A DNA stretch of 64,000 nucleotides from Craterostigma plantagineum (lineage: Eukaryota > Streptophyta > Magnoliopsida > Lamiales > Linderniaceae), in the NCBI GenBank assembly GCA_027422505.1, contig JAPQWV010000001.1, positions 8,246,001 through 8,310,000 of the forward strand, read 5' to 3'. How positions within the stretch are numbered: position 1 is the stretch's first letter; each line of letters opens with the position of its first letter. The position numbers were made by a program, and so were the translations under genes. This document shows positions 35,106 to 47,564 of this stretch, in pieces. Under the pieces are notes generated by a model. It searched no databases, had not been told where the DNA came from, and was given only the letters and a program-made list of their open reading frames with translations.

Positions 35106-38042
35106 ATGTCTGCCACAAATGACATCTCAACAGTGGGCTCCGACACCAGACCCCCGATGCTGCGACAAGGCGATTACAGCATATGGACAAACAGGTTCCT
35201 CACGTTCATCAGGAACAAAGGCGCACCACTCTCTCAATACCTACTGGACTCCATCTTCAACGGTCCAGCACAGTTCTGGACAATCATCCCTGCTCAACCA
35301 AACGCAAACCCTCCCATGGATGAACGCCGCACTTCAAGAGGCCCCATTAATGAGGATGAAGAGGCTCGCCTACAGGCCGATGAGACTGCCAAAGGATACC
35401 TCTTCCAGGCTATGGGCAATGAAGTCTATGCTCACATCGAGTGCTGCACAACTGCTAAGGAAATATGGGATGAACTCGTGGAAATTATGGCAGGCACAAC
35501 TGAGAGTGCTCAGGGAAGGAAATCAGCATGTCTCTCGCAGTATGAACACTTACAGGCCTATGAAGGAGAGGAGCTGCGTGACACATACCTCCGATACTTG
35601 AAGGTCATCAATGAACTCAAGAAAGCCAAGATCTCAAGGGACAAATTCGATATCAACAACCGCTTCCTTGGTAGCCTCAAACCACATTGGGGCAATGCAA
35701 TCGTGATGATGATTCAGAGTAAGGACCTCTCTAACACCTCCATCCATGCTCTCTACGACAGTCTGTCTGCCTATGCTCCTTACGTGCAACCTCAGTCCAC
35801 CAACACTCGATTCAACCCACTGGCTCTCCTCTGGAACAAGACTACCGAACGATCTTCCGCCTCTAAGACCAAACAGAACAAAGGGAAGCTACCAGTTGTT
35901 GTATCTGACACCTCTTCAGGATCCGAAGCTGATACAGAATCTGATGAAGATGTTCGTGATCTACGCAAGCAACTGGCAATGCTCACAAAGATTGTCTCAA
36001 AGAAGATCGGGAAAAAATCCTCATCCTCCTCCAATCGCCAAAGAACCATTAGCGGCACCAAAACGACCACTCCCACGGAGGAAGCTAAGCCCATAAAGAA
36101 AGAGGAGGACTCCGCACCTCAAAAGTCTGTGAAGTGCTTTCGGTGTGTAAAGTCAGGCCACATTGCCAAGGAATGCCACGCCCCACGCGTGAAGGACTCT
36201 GGCTACTACGACCGTAAGGCCAGAATGACCCGCAAAATGGAAAGTGGGAAAGTTCTACTCACCGAAGAAGCTGAATGGGTGAACGACACTTCAGAAGATG
36301 AGAAGCCTAAGGATGAAGATTGCTGCATGGCAAGGCTGGTCGAACATGACGAGGACGAGGAGATGGTTAACACCGGTGAGAATGCAGCTAAGACTCCTAC
36401 CAACGCCGAGTCTGAGGTACGAATTTCACAACTCGATGATGTGTTTAATCACCGACACACCATTAAGAAAATCACTGTAGATGCTAGGTATTATGATGAA
36501 CTCAAACTAAAATTTGAAAACAACTATGCCTTACTTAGTTTAAAAGTAGAAGAGCTCGCTTGCACAAACGAACGACTAATTGCCTCTGAAGCATTAGTCA
36601 AACGTCTGCAAAACAAGAATAAACAAAGTGAGACTAAGGTTAAGGAAACCACATTGGCCATCAGTTCATGTGAAACATCTCGTCTCTTGACGGCCGCACA
36701 ATATGAACTGCTTACTAAGGAAAGAGTTAGGCTGTACCGAAAGGTGAAAGAACTTGAAGAGCAGCTTCACCTTAGAAACAAAAACACACGTATCTTATGC
36801 CAATTGAACCAACCGGCAGAAACAGAATTCTACGATGCCCGGGAGGGAATCGGCCTGGCCAGCAATTGCAAACCAACGCCGCTAACGGTTAAAAGGTATA
36901 ACACGTGTAACACTACGTTCCTGCAAACAAGAAAGGGTGCTCCCTCGCAACTTATGCCATTTGTGAGATCATCCTCCGTTGTCATCTAGGAAGAAAAAAG
37001 AGTACAGAACATTCATTGGGCGGAAATCGCGTATGACTACACAGAATTGAATGATAGTGATAAGACTAAGATACCTTCACTCTCGGAGGATGTCGAAACT
37101 CTACTCCCAACCAAAGAACAGAGAATTGCTTTCCGAGAAGCGCTCTCTCGCACCTATATCCCAGAGAAACTTCTCCTCATAGCAGAACTAGAACGAACAC
37201 TAGGATTAGAGCGGAAGGCCTTCACAAAGGAGCGAGATGATCTACTTAGCAAAATCTTTACACTAGAACAATTTTACAATACGAACAATCCCTCTACATC
37301 GAGTCAAGTACCCGATTCTCAAACATGTAAATGTAAGAAGACGGCGAAGATGACTCCTGAAGCTGAAACTTGTTCAAACACTAACTCTCGTATTCCTATG
37401 GATACAGGGAATGTGAGTTCGACGTCTCTGGAAGGGAGTTCATTTGAAATAGAGGAGAACCCGCTCTTCGATGACAAGAAGAAAAGACCATCCTATACTC
37501 GTCTTTCCTCTTTATGTAGTGAATCTCAATATCTTAAGGACGTAGATAATTATGTTACCAGAACGTATCTTCCTTTTACCAAGCTAATGTCTATGTGTTG
37601 CTGCAATGACTTTGTTCTCCCACGCTTCCATGAATATGAAACACATGAACATGCAACACTTCGACCACGCAAGCGAATCCCCTCTGCTACGCCTTTGCAT
37701 TCTCCCATTTCGCCTAAAACTACGGTTAAGCGAAAACGCCTTTCATCGTCAAAAGCAAAGTCACCTACTGCTCACAAGCAAAAGGCAACTAAAATCGAAG
37801 GACGAAAACAACAACATCCCTCACACCAATTCATGCATAAGACACCATACATACAAGCACAAGTTAGGCAAATATGGGTTAGAAAAACCATAATCCCGCC
37901 TCATCAAACAAATCACGACGTGAAATCTAAATTAGATCTAGCGCAACCTGATTTAGACCCCACATTTCCCATTAAGCGCATGAAAATTTTACTCGTTTCA
38001 CAAGAAGGTCCCGTCCGTAAACGGGGACCCAACGTTTGTTAA
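35106..38042 (+). pseudogene. Copia-2 gag (Sirevirus type) with one premature stop
   Basis: The start MSATNDISTVGSD is the first ATG after the resumed leader and matches Copia-1. The first frame is 627 codons: gag core (KEIWDELVEIMAG, LRDTYLRYLKVINELK), a good zinc knuckle CFRCVKSGHIAKECH (about residues 344-358), an acidic stretch and a coiled coil (about 450-560). A TAG at 36987-36989 interrupts, and the same frame continues (37047-38042) with a Lys/Pro-rich tail to TAA at 38040-38042. The Copia-1 counterpart reads across the first position, so TAG is probably a nonsense mutation. The boundary TAA is in phase with pol. Confidence 0.85.
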
Positions 38043-41000
38043 TATTTGCAGGTCTGTCATGTGTGGTATCTAGATTCAGGTTGCTCCACACACATGACGG
38101 GGAACAAAGAGCTGTTGAGCAACTTCTCCGAGTGCTATCTTGGAAGGGTCTCCTTCGGAAACAGTCAAATGGCGCCAATTCTCGGAACTGGTGATCTCGT
38201 CCATGACAAACTAACGATTAAGGGCATCTCTTACGTCGAGGGTTTGAGCTACAATCTCTTCAGCATTGGTCGTTTCTGCGACAAAGGATACAAGGTTCTC
38301 TTCGAATCTGACATCTGCAGCATTATCGATGCCTCGGGGCAGCCTCTTCTTTCTGGAACGCGCACGCCTCACCTTTACGTACTCAATCTTACGACCTCTC
38401 GACCAATATGCCTTCTCTCTCGAGCTGCACCCAAGTTGAACGATCTATGGCACCGGCGTCTTTCACACCTCAATTTCAAGACTATCAACAAACTGTGTCA
38501 GAATAAACTCGTCAACGGTCTACCCCAACTGTCATATCATAAGGAACACCTCTGCTCTGCTTGTGAATTGGGGAAGATGAAGCGATCGTCTCACATCTCC
38601 AAGGAAACACCGACCTCTAAGCTCATCCTTGAGCTCTTACACATGGATCTATGTGGCCCAATGCCTACGGCTACACTCGGAGGAAGACGGTATATTCTTG
38701 TGATTGTCGACGACTTCTCACGCTATACGTGGACGAAACTCGTTCGCACAAAGGATGAAGTTCCTGATTTAATCATCGAGTTTGTTGTTACGTCCCAAAC
38801 TCTTCATCAACAGAAGGTTCGGATTATCAGAACTGACAATGGAACTGAGTTTAAGAACAAGAAGCTCAGTGATTTCTATGCCTCTCAGGGCATCACCCAG
38901 CAGTTCTCAACTGTGAAGACACCGGAACAGAATGGTGTTGTTGAGCGTAAGAATAGGACATTAGTTGAAGTAGCTAGGATTCTCCTCATCCAATCGGGAC
39001 TTCCTCACTCTCTTTGGGGCGAAGCTATTCAAACGGCTTGTTACACGCAGAACCGGGCTTCCATCCACAAGAGATTCAACCGCACCCCATACGAGATGCT
39101 GAACAACCGTCGTATCCCAGATATATCTTATCTAAGGGTCTTCGGTTGCCGATGTTTTGTGGCCAATGATCGCCAACATCTTGGGAAGCTTGATCCAAAA
39201 GCACTTGAAGGCATCTTTGTTGGATATTCGCTGAACTCGAAGGCATACAGAGTCTATCTTAGGGAGAAACGATCAGTAATAGAGAGCACAAATGTCACCT
39301 TTGACGAAAGCGAAGGCGACCACATGGCTTCTGCTCATATCAGTCCAGAACCAGGTCTTCTACAATCGTTGACAAAAGGTCAACTTTCAACGACGGGAAC
39401 TTCCTCATCTGAGGGCAATTCTGGTGAACTGGATCTCGATCTGCTCTTCGAGTACTTCTATCCAGTCCCCAAGACTCCCGTCGCCACCACTCAAACTACC
39501 GCTGCACCCACCCCACCTACACCACCAGCTATCGGCGATGATGTCGTCCCGCCAAACTTGGATGATCTCAATCTCAACGAAGACGACATTTTACCCAACC
39601 CTGGAAACATTGCTGATCCTGATGCTGAACCTTCTCAATCTACTACAATTGAGATCTCTTCTTCGGACACCGGACCCCAATCTAATGAGCCTCCAATCGA
39701 TATAAATGCGGCTAGCTCCTCACAGACCAATGTACCACTTTGGGCTCGCTCTCATCCTACGGATCAGATTATTGGGGATCCCACGTCCGGTGTTTCGACG
39801 CGTTCAGCTACGATGAATGAAAGTCTATTCGCTTGCTATCTCAGTCAAGCCGAACCATCACGAGTAGCTGAAGCTCTCAACGATCCTGATTGGCTGATTG
39901 CAATGCAGGAGGAAATAAATCAGTTTGAACGTTTACAAGTTTGGGAACTCGTACCACGCCCTCACAACAGATCCATTATCGGCACGAAGTGGATCTTCAA
40001 GAACAAAAAGGATGAAGACGGTGTTGTCATCCGCAATAAAGCAACACTTGTGGCTAAGGGGTACAACCAACAAGAAGGCATCGACTACGATGAAACTTTC
40101 GCCCCCGTTGCCAGGATCGAAGCAATTCGAATTTTTCTTGCCTTTGCTGCTCACAAGAACTTTAAAGTCTACCAAATGGACGTGAAGACTGCATTTCTGA
40201 ATGGATTTCTCAAAGAAGAAGTGTACGTTGATCAGCCTGAAGGATTCTTGAGCGAAGAGTTTCCTCATCACGTATATCGACTCTACAAGGCCCTCTACGG
40301 ACTAAAACAGGCTCCCCGAGCTTGGTATGACGTCTTTTCAGACTTCCTTGTTCAGTCTGGATTCAAGAAAGGATCTCTGGATACAACTCTCTTCACCAAG
40401 CGGAGTGGCCCGGACATCATGATTGTACAGATTTATGTTGATGACATCATTTTTGGATTGACTAAACCACAACTGTGTGAAAAGTTCGCAGAATTGATGA
40501 AAGAGAAATTCGAAATGAGTATGATGGGCGAGCTGAATTTCTTTCTTGGTCTTCAAGTAAAGTAACTCCCCGACGGAATCTTCATCAACCAGTCCAAATA
40601 CATCCATGACATCCTCGAGAAATATGGAATGAAGGATGCTAAGACTGCTGCTACACCTATGTCACCCTCTGGCCGACCCGACGCGGACCCATCTGGTGCT
40701 CCCGTTGACCAAACCGTCTATCGTGGGATAATAGGCTCTCTTCTGTACCTAACTGCTAGTCGACCGGATATCGTTCTCTCGACAGGAATCTGCGCTCGTT
40801 TTCAGGCCATACCGAAGGAATCCCATTTCACTGCTGTCAAAAGGATTCTCCGCTATCTCAAAGGAACACCCAATCTGGGTTTGTGGTACCCCACTCGATC
40901 GGACTTCAAACTGGTTGGATTCTCTGACTCGGATTACGCTGGATGCAAGATGGATCGGAAAAGCACCTCCGGAGCTGCACACTTCTTGGGCGGTAAACTC

Positions 41001-41381
41001 GTGAGTTGGTCTTCTCGAAAACAAAACTGTGTCTCAACTTCGTCGACGGAGGCAGAGTATGTCGCCGCCGCTAGTTGTTGTTCACAGCTTTTGTGGATGA
41101 GAACCCAACTACGAGATTTTAATTTTCATGTTGATAAAATTCCCATTTATTGTGACTCGAAAGGTGCGATTGCGATGACGAGTAATCCGGTACATCACTC
41201 AAGAACGAAACACATAGATATTCGTCACCACTTCATCAAAGAACATGTTGAACAAGGGCCCATTGAATTGCACTACGTCACTACCGAAGATCAACTAGCC
41301 GATATTTTCACAAAACCGTTGGATGTCAAACGATTCCAACACCTTGTGACTATGTTGGGCATGTTGAATATTCAGTTGTGA
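38043..41381 (+). pseudogene. Copia-2 pol: nearly intact, one nonsense codon
   Basis: The frame follows the gag stop directly in the same phase and reads [20 protein letters not shown]. Numbering from the Met at 38046, the protease active site is near residue 10. The integrase zinc domain is near 135-180 (HRRLSHLN...[11 protein letters not shown]), and the catalytic Asp, Asp and Glu lie in [18 protein letters not shown] and [12 protein letters not shown] runs from about 610 with [27 protein letters not shown] and YVDDIIFG. At 40563-40565 LQVK is followed by TAA where Copia-1 has a sense codon (LQVRQLNDG). After it RT and RNase H continue in frame (YRGIIGSLLYLTASRPDI, SDSDYAGC, STEAEYVAAAS, QLADIFTKPLD) to a stop at 41379-41381. 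One point mutation therefore separates this from a full pol. Confidence 0.92.
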
Positions 41382-43432
41382 TCAATCGACCCTACATAAA
41401 CTTTGATAAAGTGTACATATGTCTTTTCACTTTCCTCCATTCTCTATGTGTCTTCTGAATTATGTCTCTTAAGGGGGAGTTTTCGATTAAGGGGGAGTTT
41501 CTGTTTTTTTTTTTCTCTTTATCAAAAGGGGAGTTATAGATTAAGGGGGAGCTTCTGATTTTACCTATTTTAAAAAAAAAAATTGGGTTGAAATTTTAAA
41601 TTTTGGTCAAATGGAGTCAAAATTGGGCCAATTGATTTTTGAGTTGAAAGTTTAATTTTGGTCAAACGGGGTCAAAATTGGATCAACAGGACCCAATTTG
41701 ACTAAGCCCGCGAAAATCGGCTCAGGACCCAATTTGACTAAGCCCAAGCCCGCGAAAATCGACTCAGGACCCAATTTGACTAAGCCCACGAATTTCGGCC
41801 CATTAACTCAAAATCTCGCATGAACAGTCACAAAACCCCCAAAAACACTTAACTCTTTTCACAATCTTTCCAAATTCCCGAGAAAAAAATTCAAAAATTT
41901 CGCACCCCCCTTTTTCGAAAATTTTCTCAACCCCTCGCATCATTGTCTTCTTCAATTAGCCCCGACTTTTAAATTTTAGGTTTTAAATTAATTTTTTACT
42001 CGGCTTTAATTCGGACGTATGTTAGGTTTTCGGTGAAAACCCCCAAATATGTATTGCCCGTCAAATTTCGAGTCGATTGGGTCCAGTTTATTGCATTTTG
42101 GTTGAGATTTGAGTGGGTCTAAGGCAAAAATCAGCGTCGCTTTGAACGTTTTCGCACAGTGTTCTTCACCGAGAAACTTTTCAGGACAAATACTTTAATG
42201 ATAGATTTTCGCTGCTACAGTGAGTAAGGTTCCGCGAAAACTTTATCCGAGAAATTTCTTGCGTTAAAATTTTCGCTGCTACAGTGTGTGAAGTCCCGCG
42301 AAAGTTTTCATCCGAGAATTTTCTTACGATTAAAACTTTTGCTGCTACAGTGAGTCATGCCCCGCGAAATGTTCATACACCTCGTCATATTACATTTTTT
42401 CGCATCTTCACTATTTCGCAACTACAGTAACCAAAATTTTCTCAATCCGCAAACTTAAATTTTTCTCGGACCCATGCTCATCAATTCTTTCGCAGCTACA
42501 GTGGTTCAATAATTTCTCAACCCTTACATGCATCATCTTTTCGCGGATCACGAAACTTTCTCTATCTGCAAAAATTTTCAATCCGAGAAATTTCTTTTCA
42601 CTTGTCAAAACTAAGAAATTTCAACCCGAGAAATTTTATCACTTGAGTAGATGTTTCTTCAAAGCTTTATCACTCCGCGAAACTTTCATTTCACTTGAAA
42701 AAAAATTCAATACTTGCGAAAGTTTGCTAACTTAAAAAAAAAAACAATTTTCTCTACTTGCGAAAATTTAATAACTTTTGAGAAAATATGTTAACCGAGA
42801 AAATTTTTGGATAACTTATAAATTTGATAACTTGAATGCGAAAATTTTCCACTACATGCAAGACTTTACTCTGAATGCGAAATTCCCTTAACGTGCGAAA
42901 ATTAACACTACATGCGAAAATTTTACTCTATCTGCGAAAATTTCTCTCGACTTGCCTATGTGTGATAATTAGCGAAATTTCCTTACATGCGAAAATTCTT
43001 GGATATCTTAAATGCGAAATTTTTTGACAACTTGTGAAATTCCATATCTGCGAAAACTTTCCACTACTTGCGAAAAATTTTTCCACTTGCGAAATTCTAC
43101 ACCAAATGCGAAAATTTTTTTGGTTACTCATGTACCAAAATTTTCTCACATCACATGAACACTTTCAATCCTAAAAATTTTCTAAGTGTTGAAAAAATTT
43201 TGTTTAACTTCCTAAAATTGTCGAAACTCACCATCACATGACCATCATTCAATCTTGACAACTTTATTTCAAAAGGACTCTAAGTTAGCTTTAATTTTAA
43301 TTTTATTTTTATCTTTACTATTTTGGGCACTTTTATGTCTCCTTTTATTGTTTTACCCATTACTTACTTATAATCCACCTTCTCACAATTTAGTCCATAC
43401 TAATAATACTACAATTTCTATCGAGCACAGAT
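41382..43432 (+). other. Copia-2 spacer with four PPT-like tracts and GAAAATTT words
   Basis: No gene. AAGGGGGAG occurs at 41471, 41489 and 41543, with AAAAGGGGAG at 41525, each followed by TT or C. A short tandem (AGGACCCAATTTGACTAAGC at 41688, 41724 and 41766) follows. From 42150 to 43250 the region is saturated with GCGAAAATTT and CCGAGAAATTT. Repeated PPT tracts are typical of Sireviruses. Confidence 0.75.
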
Positions 43433-46400
43433 ATGACTAACACAAACCGAGAAGCACTTGAAGCGCTTGAGGCAAACACAATCTACCTCAACCCTGGCGA
43501 ACACTGTATCTACTGATAAACAAATGCATGTCAGGGAAGCATGCTGGTCAGGACCGTGGCAACCATCAAATCCTTACCATCCTAACCGGCATCGCCCACA
43601 ACCGCAAGTACAACTACGCTGAGATAATATGGATGGACCTCGTCTCCATGATTCAACGTCGCGATCGGGAAGTCGCCAAGGCAGTCACGAACCGCTTTGT
43701 ACCCTACATGCGGTGGCTCACAGCGCTCATCAAACACTTCCGCCTGCTCTCCACCAACATCCGCGTCCGCCCAGCAACTGAACACTTCGTAATCCCCATT
43801 ACCGAGAAGTTCGCCAAGAAAAACACTCCGCTAAAAGATCGACACGATATGATAATCCCGGACGACGTTCTCGCCTATGCAGACCCGACCAATCCGCACG
43901 TATGAGAATATCGCGCCTCCACCGCCTCATTCCGCGAAAGCCCCCGTCCACTATCCATTGTCCCTACGGAGCAGATCAACCCCACTGCTCTTAACCCCGG
44001 GACTAGCCAAAACCCCAGCACCACTTCTAAAAGGACATCGGGTCGCGCCGCATCCTCTTCCACCCGCGAACCGAAAAAACGGTCGCGTGAGGATGACGTA
44101 AGCCGCACCAAGGAGCGTCGATCGAACGACCTCCTCAGTCACAGACAAGCCGAGCCCAACCCATAGGTACACGAGGTGATGTGTTCACCTCCCGAGTAGA
44201 AGACGTGGCATTTGGCTCAACCACGCAAACGACCCCACCAATCTACTTATCTTCCTCTCTACAGGAAGATATTTCATTCCACGAGGAGCTACGTATGCCA
44301 TCGACATCCCACTTGGAGATAGTCGATGTTGAAACAAGCAGTCCTTCGCCTCAGACTGCATCCTCTTCAATCACATCGAGTCTAGTGCCCTCACTCCCCA
44401 TAATTTCATACGTTTCTAGGACACATACACCTTTTACTGCACTACAGAGTCTTCGTGATTCTGTCGGAACGCTTGGTGTTGTCTCTGTGACTGAGAGCGG
44501 AAGACCTAGCACGGCCAACATCACAACAACCGTGAGCCTAGGCCATCATTCGTTTGAGTCTGTCTCATCGATGATGCCAACGGGAAGTCTTAGTGACCGC
44601 GTCTTTTCCCGTCCTGTGCAAACGGGCGGCCTATCGGCTATCTTCTCCGATTTGGTGTCAGTTGGATTTCTTCGTCACTTGTTAAACTTACCCCAGTTCA
44701 TCACCGAGACCGCGCTAGAGATTCGTCTTCAAGAGTTTGCAAAGACTCTTGAGGCGTCCATCCTCGATAAAGTCTATGCGCGTCTCGATGCATCCACCAT
44801 CGACAAAGGCAAAGGTGTGGCCCCGGGACGCCACCACCAACGCAAAATATGGACGCAGAAGCTGTTCTCTCCTCCATTTCCGCAAAGGAGCTCTTCTACA
44901 TCCTACGAGCAAGATTCGAATCAATGACGGAACTCGACGAGGAGGAACATCAAATGAAGAACATCATGACTCAACCAATGACTTGCCGCACTCAAGGCGA
45001 GTCTAGCGGGATCAGGTGCGACAATCAAGACGATGATCAAGATCGCCGCGAGGGAGAGAATAGGCAGCAAGCCTCACAAACTCAAGGACCCGTACAATCA
45101 ACGTCGCCTTCCTCCTCTGCACCTGAAACGACGCCCGCAACAGAAACCTCACACCCCACTAGCCAAAAATCCCACCCTATTAACCCCGAGTCACTAGCCA
45201 AATCACCCTTACCACCACCTACTACCGTCTCCGAAACTCTAACCGTCACATCGGCGTTAGAGACCACCACCACACCTTCTCCACCCACCATCTCGGAACC
45301 TCTAACTGTCACATCGACGTTAGAGGCCACCACCACATCTACACCACCCGACACCCAAATCATCCTCGCCAAAACCATCACCACAACCGAGCCACCAGAA
45401 TCTCCACCAAACCATCCCCACAATCCACAAACTCCTCCGACGCAACACCCTCGCCACCACACAGCCATACCCCTCTCAATACCGATTCCAACGTGGCTTC
45501 CGAGGACGTCTACTGCGCACAGAACGAGATCGAGACCTACATCTTTAACGATGAATGGCTGTACACACCCGCCGATGCAGTAGCACCCAGGAAGTTGGTG
45601 GAAAATGCTCGACGTCTGCTAAAGGAAGCCTCGCTTACGCTGATCAACACTGCAGACAACGAGAACGTAGAGGAGTATGACGCCGAACCCGCCGAGCTCG
45701 AGAACATTCTACAATTTCAAGCGCAGCAAGCTGAGGCTCCTGCTGCTCAACCGGATGTGCCCACGGCGGATATACCGGAAGCACCGTGGGAAAACAAAAA
45801 GATCACCGCGCCATTCAGAAGAGATCAGGAAGAGGATCTGGCGGCGCAAGGAGCAGATAATTACGACCTTCGATGAATGCGAGCTGATGAACATCCAAAA
45901 TTGGAGCGAGGAAAAGAAGAAGCTCTATCGATTGAGCCTTCTTTGCCACAAGTGCACAAAGAGGACGCTGTCCGATGAGGAAAACATCGCTCTAGAAATG
46001 AATCGGGCCCCCATCTGCAAAGTCACTGACCTTTGCCAAGAGTCGAAAGGACGTGTCCACTATCCAGTGTTCACGGTAATGAGGCAGGATGAGAGCTACA
46101 ATGAAGTGAGTGAGGCGGACTTCAAGTTTCTGCGCCTGGGTGATCTGTACAGCATGCTGGATTCCATGAAACAGTTCAGACTCGTCATCAGAAGTTCTGG
46201 ACATCTCGTACGGGCTAAACCGGTCACTATGGGTTATGTGGCTCTCAAGCGCCACATGCTCCGACAGGTCAGATTCTTCGCCACCAACGATCTGCAGATG
46301 GCGGTGGAGCACAACCTAAAGAAGGTGAACCTGACTCGCCCATCTTTCAAGAATGCGGACGACTACCGAGAGGGCGATGTGATCGACGGAGATGATCCGG

Positions 46401-46653
46401 CGGTCGCCTACTCGAACTACAAGGGAAAGATGAGGCTGCTGCGCTGCTCCAAGTGGCAAAGTTCTCGGATGGGACGCTCACCATCATCCAAGACAAACTC
46501 ATTAGGATTTGCCGCATCCTTTCGGAAGAAGATCCACTCTGTCGATCCAAGCTCGCGAAGTTCATTGACGCTATAGCTGATCGAATGGTCCTTCGAATGA
46601 ATCTCCGCGCCTTCGAGTTCAAGCTAGGACTTCGCGAAACACACACTCGCTAA
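43433..46653 (+). pseudogene. Copia-2 env-like gene, rearranged
   Basis: The ATG at 43433 (MTNTNREALEALEANTIYL) opens a short frame that passes by a shift into NKCMSGKHAGQDRGNHQIL (43520 on). This aligns with residue about 185 of the Copia-1 protein, NKCLSPKHARFDKGNINIL. The first 150 or so residues of the family domain, including the HPIWHALTVT block, are missing. Then come a Pro/Thr/Ser-rich linker in several frames (43910-45480), and a C-terminal domain: DEWLYTPADAVAPRK, VHYPVFTVMRQDESY, LRQVRFFATNDLQMAVE and FSDGTLTIIQDKL, ending LGLRETHTR at 46653. At least four frame changes are visible. No signal peptide or transmembrane helix is evident. Confidence 0.7.
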
Positions 46654-46711
46654 TCCACCATCACAACGCCCAAGATCCAAGTCTCCCAACAATTGACACA
46701 AAGGGGGAGAT

Positions 46712-46973
46712 TGTTAGGATATTTATAGATTGTGTCAATAGTTTAAGTCTTGGGATTAGTATTGTAATTATCCTTTTAGCTTGGGCTTTGGACTAGAATG
46801 TAATTAGTTAATCTTTAGTGTTTGGGCCTTAATATACCTAGGGTTAATTATCAAAGATCAAAAGGCTAATCCTATTTTTCACACAATACACACACTTGAA
46901 GGTGAGAAACCTCTCCCTTTTTCATTCCATCAAAGCCTCTTTGATTCCTTGTTTGGTTCAATCGGGACCAACA
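46712..46973 (+). repeat. Copia-2 3' LTR, TATA segment deleted
   Basis: It is 262 bp. It lacks about 40 bp holding the TATA box of the 5' copy (between GTTAA repeats) and has 6 extra bases (AGTATT). I count about six substitutions in the shared 255 bp. The PPT AAAGGGGGAGAT lies directly before it (46700-46711). Confidence 0.93.
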
Positions 46974-47226
46974 GACGCTCAAGGTCGTCAGGAAATACAT
47001 CGAGCAGAGGTTGGAAGTAATCAATCGAGATACGATGCTGAGGATCCATAGGTTCGTGAGAGAACAGCCGCTCCTAATGGAAGTATTAGAAGATATTGAG
47101 GAGCGACTGGAGCTAAGGATCACGCTGAGGAACTACGAGCATGCGCTGGGCTTGCGCAGATCATATTACGCCCGACGAGGACAAACGGCGCGGAGACGCA
47201 ATCAAGCACAAAGGGGGAGATTGTAG
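46974..47226 (+). pseudogene. Copia-1 env-like gene, 3' end
   Basis: After the second GACGC the host frame resumes: DGTLKVVRKYIEQRLEVIN, then RIHRFVREQPLLMEVLEDI and NYEHALGLRRSYYARR, ending at 47226 inside the LTR start. It is the counterpart of Copia-2 FSDGTLTIIQ...LGLRETHTR. The same protein family is therefore cut here at its own conserved DGTL codons. Confidence 0.75.
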
Positions 47227-47564
47227 AATACCATTTGTAATTGTGCTTGATTTCATTAGTTGTCCTTGTAATTTGGGGCGTTTTGTATAGTAGTCCTTAG
47301 ATTAGGACTAGTTTGATATTTATACCAAGTTTGTTTGGTATAAATACATGTAAATCAATTTAGAAAAAGTTTTTAGAATTGATCCGAAGGGCTTGCAATT
47401 CGATTTCTAGAGAGAGAAACAATAGTAACTTTCTCACTCTACTCAAATTCTCTCTCTTGTTCTTCATTTGAGTTTTTCGATCGAATTCAATTGATTATCT
47501 AAACGATCGAATTACTATGAATTCTAGCCTAGGATCGTAGAGTTGTTAATCGTAGGACCTAACA
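47222..47564 (+). repeat. Copia-1 3' LTR
   Basis: It is 343 bp, TGTAGAATACC to GACCTAACA. The PPT AAAGGGGGAGA ends one base before it. AGGAC follows at 47565-47569. Confidence 0.95.

Larger units (their letters stand above)
21895..46973 (+). mobile_element. Copia-2, SIRE-type element nested in Copia-1, itself holding Gypsy-1
   Basis: LTRs at 21895-22187 and 46712-46973 are flanked by the perfect target duplication GACGC (21890-21894 and 46974-46978). The primer site TGGTATCAGAGC and PPT AAAGGGGGAGAT are present. It is in the same orientation and of the same lineage as its host, but the LTR sequence is unrelated. Removing Gypsy-1 and one duplication copy leaves about 13.7 kb with leader, gag, pol, multi-PPT spacer and env-like gene. 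Confidence 0.94.
6864..47564 (+). mobile_element. Copia-1, SIRE-type (Sirevirus) element interrupted by Copia-2
   Basis: Borders are an LTR at 6864-7214 and one at 47222-47564, both TG...CA. The five-base target duplication AGGAC is perfect at 6859-6863 and 47565-47569. A TGGTATCAGAGC primer site follows the 5' LTR and AAAGGGGGAGAT precedes the 3' LTR. The internal order is leader, gag, pol (protease, integrase, RT, RNase H), a long spacer and an env-like gene, which is the Sirevirus layout. About 25 kb of the internal length is Copia-2 with nested Gypsy-1. Gag and pol carry many frameshifts, so it is not autonomous. Confidence 0.93.

Noticed and set aside
45082..45468. Minus-strand Val/Gly-rich ORF in the Copia-2 env-like region
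   Set aside because: It is the complement of the Pro/Thr-rich linker of the plus-strand protein.
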